Assembly (NCBI RefSeq): GCF_021227995.1
Contig: NZ_CP089301.1
Location: 1,674,001 to 1,738,000, forward strand
Source: Novosphingobium kaempferiae
Lineage (GTDB): Bacteria > Pseudomonadota > Alphaproteobacteria > Sphingomonadales > Sphingomonadaceae
Direction: 5' to 3'
DNA length: 64,000 nt
The position numbers and the translations under genes were made by a program. The notes beneath the pieces were generated by a model that saw only the letters and a program-made list of their open reading frames with translations, ran no database searches and had not been told where the DNA came from. Numbering within the stretch: the stretch's first letter is position 1; every line of letters begins with the position of its first letter. Of the stretch, positions 42,106-49,943 are shown in pieces.

Positions 42106-44550
42106 TCAGAACTTGTACGACACGGTCGCCTGGAAGCTGCGCGGCAGTTCAGGCAGCACGATCGTCGAGCCGAACAACTCGGTGAAGTTCGCGCGGAAGT
42201 ACTTCTTGTCGGTCAGATTCTTGACGACGCCGCGGAACAGCCAGGGGCCGGTCTCGTAGGTCACGCCCGCGTCGAACTTGACGTAGGCGGGCAGCTTCAC
42301 CGCCTTCGACTGGCCCGAATAGACCGAATCCACCGCCACCATGCTGCCCGAGAACGCCAGTCCGTTGTCGAAGGCGTAAGTGCCGGTCAGCGAGTAGAGG
42401 TTGGTCGGGATACCCGCGCGGCGGGCGTCGCTCTTCGAGTTGATCGGAACCAGACCGATGGGCTGGCCGCCGAGATACAGTGCCGGGTTCGAAACGTTGA
42501 CCAGATCCTCGATACCGAAGAAGCTGAACAACGTGCCGTCCTGCAGGGCGGTCAGGTTGTAGACCTTAGTGCGGGTGTAGGCGCCGGTGACGAGCAGGTG
42601 GTCATCGACCGCCCAGCGCATTTCGGCTTCGAGGCCCTTGGTCTGCACCGCCTGGTTGACGGTGATCGACTGCGAGGAATAGTCGGTACGCTCCTGCTTG
42701 TAGACCGAGACGGCCGCATAGAGGCGATCGTCAAGCCAGCTGCCCTTCACACCACCTTCGTAGAGCTTCGAGGCCGAAATCCAGGTGCCTGCCTGGAGGT
42801 TGGCCGGGTCGAGCTCGGCACCCTGCCCGACGATGACCACCGACTGGCGTGCGATGGTGGCGTAGGGGATGATGCCGAAGGGCAGCTTATAGTTGGCGCT
42901 TGCCGACCACGACCACGCACCCTTGGTATCCTTGGCGCCCGAGAAGCCGGGATCGACCTCCATCTTGGCCCGGTTGTAGTTGGATACACCCTTGATGCGA
43001 TCGTAGCGCGCGCCCAGCGTGACATCGAGGCCGAAGCTGAAGTCGAGATCGACGAGGCCCGCGAACGCGAGGTCCGTGTAGTGGCCGCTCACGTAGCTGG
43101 TGTAGTCGCAATCGCACTCGGTCGAAAGCAGACGGTCGCTGGCCGGGGTATAACCCTGGGTCAGATCGACGCGATGGAAGTATTCGTAGTTGAAATCCTC
43201 GCCGTGCTTGAAGTGCGTGTAGCGGATGGACGGGGAGAGCTGGAACGAGAATTTGCCCGCCGTGTTCTCGAAGGTCTTCGAGATGACGATCTTGTCTTCG
43301 AACACATACGAGTCGTGGAATTGCGAGAAGCCGTAGGAGTTCTCGTTCATGTTCTCGTAGCTGTCGTAGAACGCCTGGTTCTTGATCTCGATATCGCCGG
43401 GACCGGTCCAGATGAGGTCGGCGTAGAGCGTGGTGCCGTTGTTGTCGAGACGGTCGTTCTTGCCGGTCAGCGTCTTCTTGCGGCTCAGCTTCGTGGTGCC
43501 GACGTTCTGCAGGTTGAGCAGGTTGTTCGGGCTGCTGGTGAAGCAGGCATCGGTGATGGAGGCAGCGAAGGGCGATCCGCCGCAGGCGAAGCCGCCGAAG
43601 ATCGACAGGCCGCCAGGCACTGCCGCGTTGATCTCCTGCTGCGACATCTGGCCGTCGCCGTTGGTGTCGAGCGAGATCGCCGAACCGGTGATGTAGGTGC
43701 CGTTATCGACGAGATCCTGCGTCAGGCGGTTCCAGCCACCGTTCTGCTGACCGCGATAGCGCTGGTACATGCCGCCGAATTCAAGGCGCAGGTTCGGGGT
43801 GAGGTCGGTGTCGAACGCGGCCTGAAGGATCGTCTGGTTAGTCGACATGTTGTCGTAATAGGAGCCGGAATCCTCGACCTCGGCGTAGAGGCTGTAGCCG
43901 AATTCCTGCGTGCCGATCTTGCCGGGGCCGCGGAATTCCGCCTGCAGGTCTGCCTTGTTCCAGCTACCGCCGGTGAACGAGACCTTGCCCTCGGGGCTGG
44001 CGAGATAGGAACCGCCCTGCACGCGCGCCGACTTGGGCACGAAGTTCATATAGCCGCCGGTCTTGGACGGGCCGTAGATCGGCGAGGCCGGGCCGCGCAC
44101 GATGTCGATGCGTTCCGAAGCGGCGATCGGGGTCGGGTAGTTGCCGGGGTTGTCGAGACGACGCACGCCGCGGAAGTAGACTTCGCCCGGAGTACCGCGG
44201 ATGTCGAGCGCGCCGCCGACACCGAAGAACGAATTGGTGAACGTGCCCGGTGCCTGCGCGACGAGGTCGTAGATGTCGGTGATGCCGAAGCGTTCCATCT
44301 GCTCGGCGCTGATCGTCGAGGCCGAGCGCGGCGTCTCGACGATGGTCTTGTCGAAGCCGAAGACGGAGCCCACGCCCTCGATCGGGAGCGCGCCGAGCGA
44401 GCCGGTGACGACGATTTCGTTGCCGTTCTCGTCGGTCGCCTGCGGATCCTGCGCGAAGGCAGGTGTGGTCATGGCGGTGCAGCACAGAAGCGCGGTGGCG
44501 ACCAGAGCCGACTTGCGCGTATTGAAGCGGATCGTATCCATCATGTTCAT
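42106..44550 (-). CDS. TonB-dependent receptor of the purine locus
   Basis: A protein of 814 residues: signal peptide (ALVATALLCCTAMTTPAFAQ), TonB-box region NEIVVTGS, plug domain (SASTISAEQMERFGITDIYDLVAQAPG, VYFRGVRRLDNPGN, ERIDIVRGPASPIYGPSKTGGYMNFVPKSA), then a 22-strand barrel ending with SFQATVSYKF, whose terminal Phe is typical. It should move a scarce solute across the outer membrane; neighbours suggest nucleosides. Residues 295-306 form a perfect EF-hand loop (43633-43668). Start ATG 44550 follows AGGGGG very closely; ATG 44544 has better spacing and is possible. Confidence 0.92.
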   Translation of the reverse strand: MNMMDTIRFNTRKSALVATALLCCTAMTTPAFAQDPQATDENGNEIVVTGSLGALPIEGVGSVFGFDKTIVETPRSASTISAEQMERFGITDIYDLVAQAPGTFTNSFFGVGGALDIRGTPGEVYFRGVRRLDNPGNYPTPIAASERIDIVRGPASPIYGPSKTGGYMNFVPKSARVQGGSYLASPEGKVSFTGGSWNKADLQAEFRGPGKIGTQEFGYSLYAEVEDSGSYYDNMSTNQTILQAAFDTDLTPNLRLEFGGMYQRYRGQQNGGWNRLTQDLVDNGTYITGSAISLDTNGDGQMSQQEINAAVPGGLSIFGGFACGGSPFAASITDACFTSSPNNLLNLQNVGTTKLSRKKTLTGKNDRLDNNGTTLYADLIWTGPGDIEIKNQAFYDSYENMNENSYGFSQFHDSYVFEDKIVISKTFENTAGKFSFQLSPSIRYTHFKHGEDFNYEYFHRVDLTQGYTPASDRLLSTECDCDYTSYVSGHYTDLAFAGLVDLDFSFGLDVTLGARYDRIKGVSNYNRAKMEVDPGFSGAKDTKGAWSWSASANYKLPFGIIPYATIARQSVVIVGQGAELDPANLQAGTWISASKLYEGGVKGSWLDDRLYAAVSVYKQERTDYSSQSITVNQAVQTKGLEAEMRWAVDDHLLVTGAYTRTKVYNLTALQDGTLFSFFGIEDLVNVSNPALYLGGQPIGLVPINSKSDARRAGIPTNLYSLTGTYAFDNGLAFSGSMVAVDSVYSGQSKAVKLPAYVKFDAGVTYETGPWLFRGVVKNLTDKKYFRANFTELFGSTIVLPELPRSFQATVSYKF

Positions 44551-44692
44551 GCCCCCTGAATCCGGCGGAGCGGGCATAAGGATGCCCCGCCGGCTGTTGC
44601 TGTTGTTGTTCCTCCTCTCCACGTTTCCACCGTGAGTTGTGCTGCGGTGCCGGCATTGCATCGACGCTGGCATCCGCACTCGTAAGCGAGCT

Positions 44693-46231
44693 TTAGTCTC
44701 CCTTCGCTCCCTGCCTGAAGCGGTCGAGCGATTGCTCGAACCGGTCGAAATTGGTTTCCAGGCGCGCTTGCAGCCGCGCCTTCTCGCTTCCCGCGAGGAA
44801 AGCCTTGCAGGCCGCCGTCGCCATTCCGGTCGCGCACGGTTCGGCGACCGTGCCGAAGCGGTGCGCGCGCCAGAGGCTGACGCCCGGTGCGAAGGAATAT
44901 TCGAGGCTGTTGCGTGCCAGTTCCTTGAGGTCTGCGTAATGCAGGCCCTGCTGCTGGACTGCGCGTACATGCTCGTTCGTCATGTCGGAACGCAGCACGC
45001 CCTCGTCGTCGGTCGAGAGCATCACGGGGACGCCCATCGAGCGGTAGAGGTGCAACGGATGAACGCCGCCCTCGACGCCGAGGATGACGGCGTTGCTGGT
45101 CAGGTTGATCTCAACCCCGATGCCTTCACGTGCCATGCGGGCGAGCGTTTCGGGTGCTGCCTTTTCGTAGGAAATGTCGACGCCATGGCCGATCCGCTTC
45201 GCGCCCGAGGCGACGGCCTTGGCAATGTGGTCTTCCAGATCCTTGGGGGGGACGAGCCCGAGAGCCAGTTCGCCCGCGTGCATGGTGACGTTGACCTTGG
45301 GGTACTTCGCTTCGAGGAAGCGATACATCGCCATGTGCAGGTCGTAGTCGCGCAGCGCGACGGGATCGTCCTCGGGCATGACGATGTTGACGCCGACGAA
45401 GCGCGGATCCCTGTCGGCCAGTGCGAAACCCGCCAGCAGCGAACGCCATACGACCTGCGGCGGCAACCCGCGCATACCGGAAAAAAGGTAGCGGACGGCG
45501 ACAGAGCAACCCGGGTCGGCGTCTTTGGTGTCACAGGCGAGGCGTTTGCGGGCCGTCTCCTCCTCGCGCGTGACTTCGGCCGACGTGGCGCCCAGCAGGG
45601 CCTGCACTTCGGGCAGGTCGCGCTTGTAGGCGGCGGCAAGACCCGAAACGTCGAGTGGTGCATCCGGCGCCGCGATCATGAAGCGCGATAGCGTGTCCGG
45701 ATTGTGCATCAGTTCGAGGTAGACGAGGTTGTTGCGCCCGGCGCTGGCATAGGCATCCGCTAGCCAGCGTGCATCCTCTCCATCGGCGGCGGGGCCGAAC
45801 TTGCGGAAGCTGGAGAAGAACTGGTTGTGCCCGGACACGAGCGCCGGGCCGATGCCCTTCTGGAAGCCACGCGTCGAAATCGCGTCGATCAGCTTTGCGT
45901 AAGTGAAGGGATCCTTGACCGCCATCGCGCCGATCTGGAGGTCAGCCGGGCACGGCCCCGCCACGATGCGGGTGATGCCCTCGTCCGCGCACATCCCCTT
46001 GGCGGCAGCGACCTTGAGGAAATCCTCGGCATAGACCGAGCCGCCGAGGTGATTGTGCAGGTCTCCGCCCTTGGGCATCGCTTGGAGGAAAACGCGAAGG
46101 CGCGCGGCATTGCCCGCCATCTCGTCGAGCATCGTCGAGGCCGCAGCTTCGCTTGCCGCATCGGCATGCGCGACGGGCACGGCGAGAGGCAACGCCAGCG
46201 TGGACAGCAGGGAGGCGATCAGGCGCTTCAC
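44693..46231 (-). CDS. Exported adenosine deaminase (ADGF-like)
   Basis: A protein of 512 residues with a Sec signal (RLIASLLSTLALPLAVPVAHADA), unlike the usual 330-residue cytoplasmic enzyme. Catalytic motifs of adenosine deaminase are intact: KGGDLHNHLGGS (zinc His pair), TMHAGE with the catalytic Glu, RIGHGVD, and VMLSTDDEGV (zinc Asp). Extra regions include Cys-containing segments (CADEG, CPADL, CDTKDADPGCS) that could form disulfides, as expected outside the cytoplasm. It would turn adenosine into inosine in the periplasm. GTG 46231 overlaps the NUP copy 2 stop as GTGA. Confidence 0.92.
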   Translation of the reverse strand: MKRLIASLLSTLALPLAVPVAHADAASEAAASTMLDEMAGNAARLRVFLQAMPKGGDLHNHLGGSVYAEDFLKVAAAKGMCADEGITRIVAGPCPADLQIGAMAVKDPFTYAKLIDAISTRGFQKGIGPALVSGHNQFFSSFRKFGPAADGEDARWLADAYASAGRNNLVYLELMHNPDTLSRFMIAAPDAPLDVSGLAAAYKRDLPEVQALLGATSAEVTREEETARKRLACDTKDADPGCSVAVRYLFSGMRGLPPQVVWRSLLAGFALADRDPRFVGVNIVMPEDDPVALRDYDLHMAMYRFLEAKYPKVNVTMHAGELALGLVPPKDLEDHIAKAVASGAKRIGHGVDISYEKAAPETLARMAREGIGVEINLTSNAVILGVEGGVHPLHLYRSMGVPVMLSTDDEGVLRSDMTNEHVRAVQQQGLHYADLKELARNSLEYSFAPGVSLWRAHRFGTVAEPCATGMATAACKAFLAGSEKARLQARLETNFDRFEQSLDRFRQGAKGD

Positions 46232-47376
46232 GGTGCCGGAGCCTCCGGAATCGCGGTCGCGTACTTGTCCCAATGCTCCAGCAGTTCATGCACGACCGGG
46301 ACGCCGACGCGGTAATTCGCCTCGAACGCGGCCTTCTGGCCCGCGCCCTCGTTGGCGACGCTCTCCACCGCCGAGACACCCGGCGGCGGCATCGAGGGAT
46401 TGCTGCCGGTGCGCAGGACGAGCACGCGGTTCGGATCGACCAGCCCCTGCTTGGCCGCGATCTGCATCGCGCCGGCCATCGACTGGCTTTCCATGTTGGT
46501 CATCGCGAAGCGGCCCTTGCCGCCTGTCCACAGCTTCACCCAGTCGCGTGCCCATTGCGTGCGACCCGGCCCGTGCCAGTAGCGCACCGAGCCGAGAGTC
46601 TCGCCCATCAGCACGAAGGGCGGCTTCTGGGCGTTCGGATAGCCCTTCCAGCGCGCACGGTCGGCTTTCAACTCCGGCGAGTCCGGGATCGGCACGTCCT
46701 TCGTCATCGCATAGGCCCAGGACGCGAGGCCCTGGTTGAGCTTCACCGACATCGCCAGCTTGCCGGTATCGGTGAAACCCGCGAAGTCCTCGGTCGCCTT
46801 GGGCAACATGTTCGGCTTGTCCGCGCCGATCGCGAAGAGGCCGTAGGGCCAGTCCTTCGGAACCTCGCGGTCGTCGAACTCGCGCAGGGTATCGCCCTGC
46901 ACCACCCAACGCGACCATGCCGCGCTGCCGACCGAGGCAAGCTGCGGATCGACGCCGGAAATGCCGGTGAACAGCCAGTAGGTCTTGGTGAAGTCGAAGC
47001 GGGGATCGAGCAGCAGCGCCATCAACTGCTCGGCAACGCCGCCCAGCATCGTGTCGGGGCTGCCCCAGACCATGCCGTAGAGCCCCTGCGCATTGCGGCG
47101 CAGCGGATGGAGCGCACCCTTGAGCGGGATCACTTCGTCCAGGTGCTCACGCTCGGCCCAGAGCTGGAACTCGCCCGGAGCGTCGCCGGTATCGGCGCCC
47201 GGCTCGAAATTGGCGATGACGATGACCTTGACCGGGATCGGCGTGACTTTCGGCACTTCCGGCACCGGCGGCTCAGCCGCGAGCGCTCCCATCGGCGCAG
47301 GCAACACAGCCGTGCAGGCCAGCGCCAGCGCGCGCAATCGAGCCCTCCGAGGGCGGTCGGAACGAATCACAGTCAT
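46228..47376 (-). CDS. Purine nucleoside permease (NUP) family protein, copy 2, exported
   Basis: A protein of 382 residues, paralogous to the gene at 40931-42037. Basic N-terminus then signal core (RLRALALACTAVLPAPMGALAA). Shared motifs: IPVKVIVIANFEPGADTGDAPGEFQLW, YWLFTGISGVDPQLASVGSAAWSRWVVQGD, RYWHGPGRTQWARDWVKLWTGGKGRFAMTNMES and VLRTGSNPSMPPPGV. First gene of the purine operon, coupled to the adenosine deaminase gene. A long GC-rich hairpin precedes its start codon. Role as for copy 1: periplasmic nucleoside binding or phosphorolysis, unproven. Confidence 0.9.
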   Translation of the reverse strand: MTVIRSDRPRRARLRALALACTAVLPAPMGALAAEPPVPEVPKVTPIPVKVIVIANFEPGADTGDAPGEFQLWAEREHLDEVIPLKGALHPLRRNAQGLYGMVWGSPDTMLGGVAEQLMALLLDPRFDFTKTYWLFTGISGVDPQLASVGSAAWSRWVVQGDTLREFDDREVPKDWPYGLFAIGADKPNMLPKATEDFAGFTDTGKLAMSVKLNQGLASWAYAMTKDVPIPDSPELKADRARWKGYPNAQKPPFVLMGETLGSVRYWHGPGRTQWARDWVKLWTGGKGRFAMTNMESQSMAGAMQIAAKQGLVDPNRVLVLRTGSNPSMPPPGVSAVESVANEGAGQKAAFEANYRVGVPVVHELLEHWDKYATAIPEAPAP

Positions 47377-47397
47377 TATACCCCGAACCCCACAATC

Positions 47398-47451
47398 GGG
47401 AGCGCGCTGCGCCGGGTCTTGGTGGCTCGACCCCGCACGCAGCGCGCTCCC
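47398..47451 (-). promoter_or_regulatory. Long GC-rich hairpin in leader of NUP copy 2
   Basis: Perfect 14-base inverted arms (GGGAGCGCGCTGCG at 47398-47411 and its complement at 47438-47451), with a further GGGTC/GACCC pairing inside the loop. It lies 21 bases upstream of the NUP start, in the presumed 5' leader. No T run follows, so it is more likely a regulatory or stabilising mRNA structure than a terminator. Confidence 0.55.
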
Positions 47452-47479
47452 GTCCCGAAAGTGCGGTTCAGCGGCCGGT

Positions 47480-47505
47480 GATTTTTCGGGGAGGATCGAA
47501 AAATC
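47480..47505. promoter_or_regulatory. Inverted repeat in LysR/NUP divergent region
   Basis: GATTTTTCG (47480-47488) and CGAAAAATC (47497-47505) are perfect 9-base inverted arms 8 bases apart, between the divergent NUP operon and LysR gene. This is where a LysR-type regulator would be expected to bind, although the dyad is longer than the usual T-N11-A site. Confidence 0.5.
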
Positions 47506-47629
47506 GCGCCGGGTCGGATCGCACCTTCCGGTATTGCAAACGGTGGTAAGGCACTTGACTTGGCGCTAGCAAACGCAATGAATCCCACAGTCTGTTGCAA
47601 AAATTAGAGCAGGTTCACGAAAGCCCCTC

Positions 47630-48571
47630 ATGCCCGCGTTTTCCCGCTTCCTTCGCTACTTCATGGTGGTCGGCCGCCACGGTTCGATCCGCAAGGCGGC
47701 CGATGAACTGAACGTCTCGGCCTCCGCGATCGCGCGGCAGATCCTCAACGTCGAGGCGGACATCGGTACGCCGCTGTTCGAGCGTTTGCCCACCGGGCTC
47801 AGGCTGACGGCGGCGGGCGAGATCATGATGGCGGCGGGCAACCGCTGGCAGAAGAACATGCAGGACATCCGCGCGCAGATCGAGGATTTGCGCGGACTGA
47901 AACGCGGCCACGTGGACTTCGCGATCATCGACGCGCTCGCCAAAGGCTACATTCCGGCGACCATCCGTTCGATCCAGGAGCGCTATCCCGGCATCACCGT
48001 CGGCGTGAAAGTTCAGGCGAACGACGAGGTGCGCAAGGCCGTCGCCAACGGCGAGGTCGATTTCGGCATCCTGTTCGAGCCGCACAGCTACCGCGACCTA
48101 ACGGTGCGATCCTTCGTGGAGGTGGTGCTCGGTTTCATCACCCCGCCCGGACATCCCATCGGCCAGCAGCGCGAGGCGCGCTTCTCGTCCGCCATCGGCG
48201 AGCCGCTGATCGTTCCTGCGGACAGTCTGGCGATCAGCCAGCAGATCGCCGTGCTGGAAGGTACGACGGGCATGGAGATGGTCCGCAAGGTGACTTCGGA
48301 CAATATCCAGCTCGTTTCCTCACTGGTGCAGGCTGGCGCAGGTGTCGGCATCCTGTCCTCGCTTGACGTCATCACCGAAGTGAAGACCGGCAAGGTCGCC
48401 TTCACGCGTATTTCCGACGCGTTGCTGAGGCCGATGACGCTGGCGCTCTGCACCAATTCGGCGCGCAATCCCTCCTATGCGGCCAGTCTGGTGCTGTCGG
48501 AGATCGAGAACGGCTTCGCCAGCCTCAGCTATGCGGAGTCGATGCTGGCGTCGGAAGATAAAGGCGCCTGA
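47630..48571 (+). CDS. LysR-family transcriptional regulator
   Basis: A protein of 313 residues. The winged helix at the N-terminus reads LRYFMVVGRHGSIRKAADELNVSASAIARQILNVEADIGTPLFERLPTGLRLTAAGE. The effector domain follows from about residue 90 (GHVDFAIIDALAKGYIPATIRSIQERYPGITV). It is transcribed away from the NUP-adenosine deaminase operon, the standard arrangement for a LysR activator of a neighbouring pathway. The ligand is presumably a purine or nucleoside. Confidence 0.93.
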   Translation: MPAFSRFLRYFMVVGRHGSIRKAADELNVSASAIARQILNVEADIGTPLFERLPTGLRLTAAGEIMMAAGNRWQKNMQDIRAQIEDLRGLKRGHVDFAIIDALAKGYIPATIRSIQERYPGITVGVKVQANDEVRKAVANGEVDFGILFEPHSYRDLTVRSFVEVVLGFITPPGHPIGQQREARFSSAIGEPLIVPADSLAISQQIAVLEGTTGMEMVRKVTSDNIQLVSSLVQAGAGVGILSSLDVITEVKTGKVAFTRISDALLRPMTLALCTNSARNPSYAASLVLSEIENGFASLSYAESMLASEDKGA

Positions 48572-48653
48572 GCCCTACACACGATTGCCCTTGAGCCGGT
48601 CTGGCGATAATCGCGAATTTTTCCCGACATCGTCGCACAGGATTCGCGCCGCC

Positions 48654-49187
48654 ATGAGCCAGACTGCAGAGCCCCAGCTGCATTACCTCGAATACTACGA
48701 AGAATTCCTCGCCAAGGTCCGCGTCCTCTCGCGCAATATCCGTGAGGGCGAGTGGCAGCCGGAGTTCATCATCGGCGTCGGTCGTGGCGGTCTGGTTCCG
48801 GCGGTCTACATCTCGCACCAGCTCGAACTGCCGATGCTCTCCATCGACCATTCGGCCAAGGTTCCCGGGTTTGCCGACGAACTGCTGGGCAAGGTCGCTG
48901 GCATGAGCGCGGAAGGCCGTCGCCTGCTCTTCGTAGACGACATCAACGACAGCGGCGGCACCATCGAATACATCCGCAAGCTGCTCGGCGACAACGGCTG
49001 CGACAATGAGAACCTGCGCTTCGCGGTGCTCATCAACAACACCCGCTCCAAGGCCGTCGCCGAACTGTGGGTCGATGCCATCGACCGCGACGAGGACAAG
49101 CGCTGGTTCGTCTTCCCGTGGGAATCGGTCGGTACCAAGGAAGCCATCGTCGAGGAGGCCCGCTCGGTCCCCGAGCGACTGGGCTGA
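48654..49187 (+). CDS. Purine phosphoribosyltransferase-like protein
   Basis: A protein of 177 residues with the type I PRTase fold: FIIGVGRGGLVPAVYISHQLELPML, then the PRPP loop LLFVDDINDSGGTIEYIRKLL, and a C-terminal KRWFVFPWE resembling xanthine/guanine PRTases. It would convert imported guanine, xanthine or hypoxanthine to the nucleotide. ATG 48654 gives the natural family start. It follows the LysR gene by 82 bases. Confidence 0.85.
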   Translation: MSQTAEPQLHYLEYYEEFLAKVRVLSRNIREGEWQPEFIIGVGRGGLVPAVYISHQLELPMLSIDHSAKVPGFADELLGKVAGMSAEGRRLLFVDDINDSGGTIEYIRKLLGDNGCDNENLRFAVLINNTRSKAVAELWVDAIDRDEDKRWFVFPWESVGTKEAIVEEARSVPERLG

Positions 49188-49204
49188 TCCAAACCTGATC
49201 CGTT

Positions 49205-49286
49205 CGTCATTGCGAGCGAAGCGATGCAATCCGGGGTCATGGCCCGTGCTCCGGATCGCCGCGGCCCTGCGGGCCTCGCAATGACG
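49205..49286. repeat. Dispersed inverted repeat, family C
   Basis: CGTCATTGCGAG at 49205-49216 and CTCGCAATGACG at 49275-49286 are perfect 12-base terminal inverted repeats. The interior (GCGAAGCGATGCAATCC ... GGCCCTGCGGGCC) can form further stems. I recognise this ATTGCGAGCGAAGCGA element as a widespread intergenic repeat in sphingomonads and related bacteria. Confidence 0.85.
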
Positions 49287-49323
49287 GCTGCCTTTCACGA
49301 AGCGGAGCCGAAGGAAAATCGCC

Positions 49324-49902
49324 ATGCGGATCTGCGTCTATCTCGGCTCGTCGGCAGGGGTTAACCCGCTCTATCGCGAGGCCGCGAACGAGTTCGGCAC
49401 GTTGCTCGCGAAGCGCGGCATCGGCCTCGTCTACGGTGGCGGCATGGTCGGCCTGATGGGCGTCGTCGCCGACGCGGTCTGCGCGGCGGGCGGCGAAGTC
49501 ATCGGCGTCATTCCCGAGGCGCTGCGCGCACGCGAGCACGACCACCAGGGCATCACCGAGCTTCATGTCGTCAAGACCATGCACCAGCGCAAGGCGATGA
49601 TGGCGAACCTGTCGGACGGGTTCGTCACCCTGCCCGGCGGCATCGGCACCTTCGAGGAGATGTTCGAGGCGTGGTGCTGGTCGCAGCTCGGCTATCACAA
49701 CAAGCCGGTCGGCCTGCTGGACGTGAACGGCTTCTACTCGGGCCTGCGCCAGTTCATCGACAACGTGGTGGAAGAAGGCTTCCTCCAGCCCCGTCACCGC
49801 TCGATGCTGATCGTCGAGAAGGATCCGGATACGATGATCGACCGGATCGTCAACTTCGTCCCGCCCGAGAACGAGCACTGGCTTGGCGCGCAGGACGTCT
49901 GA
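49324..49902 (+). CDS. LOG-family nucleotide 5'-monophosphate phosphoribohydrolase
   Basis: A protein of 192 residues with the Rossmann-like lysine-decarboxylase-like fold: CVYLGSSAGVNPLYREAANEFG, LVYGGGMVGLMGVVADA and the signature LPGGIGTFEEMFEAWCWSQLGYHNKP. LOG proteins cleave the base from nucleotide 5'-monophosphates, best known for making free cytokinins. Its position beside a PRTase and a purine locus fits a role in nucleotide turnover. Confidence 0.92.
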   Translation: MRICVYLGSSAGVNPLYREAANEFGTLLAKRGIGLVYGGGMVGLMGVVADAVCAAGGEVIGVIPEALRAREHDHQGITELHVVKTMHQRKAMMANLSDGFVTLPGGIGTFEEMFEAWCWSQLGYHNKPVGLLDVNGFYSGLRQFIDNVVEEGFLQPRHRSMLIVEKDPDTMIDRIVNFVPPENEHWLGAQDV

Positions 49903-49908
49903 TCTGAG

Positions 49909-49935
49909 ACCGCGTGAGCCACTGGCTCACGCGGT
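49909..49935. terminator. Bidirectional terminator hairpin
   Basis: ACCGCGTGAGCC (49909-49920) and GGCTCACGCGGT (49924-49935) are perfect 12-base arms with a 3-base loop, placed between the convergent LOG and phospholipase genes. It would end both transcripts. Confidence 0.8.
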
Positions 49936-49943
49936 TCTCCGTT

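Noticed and set aside
47375..47380. Perfect TATAAT on the minus strand at the NUP2 start
   Set aside because: It overlaps the start codon itself, so transcription from it would miss the start and signal peptide; no -35 at the right distance.
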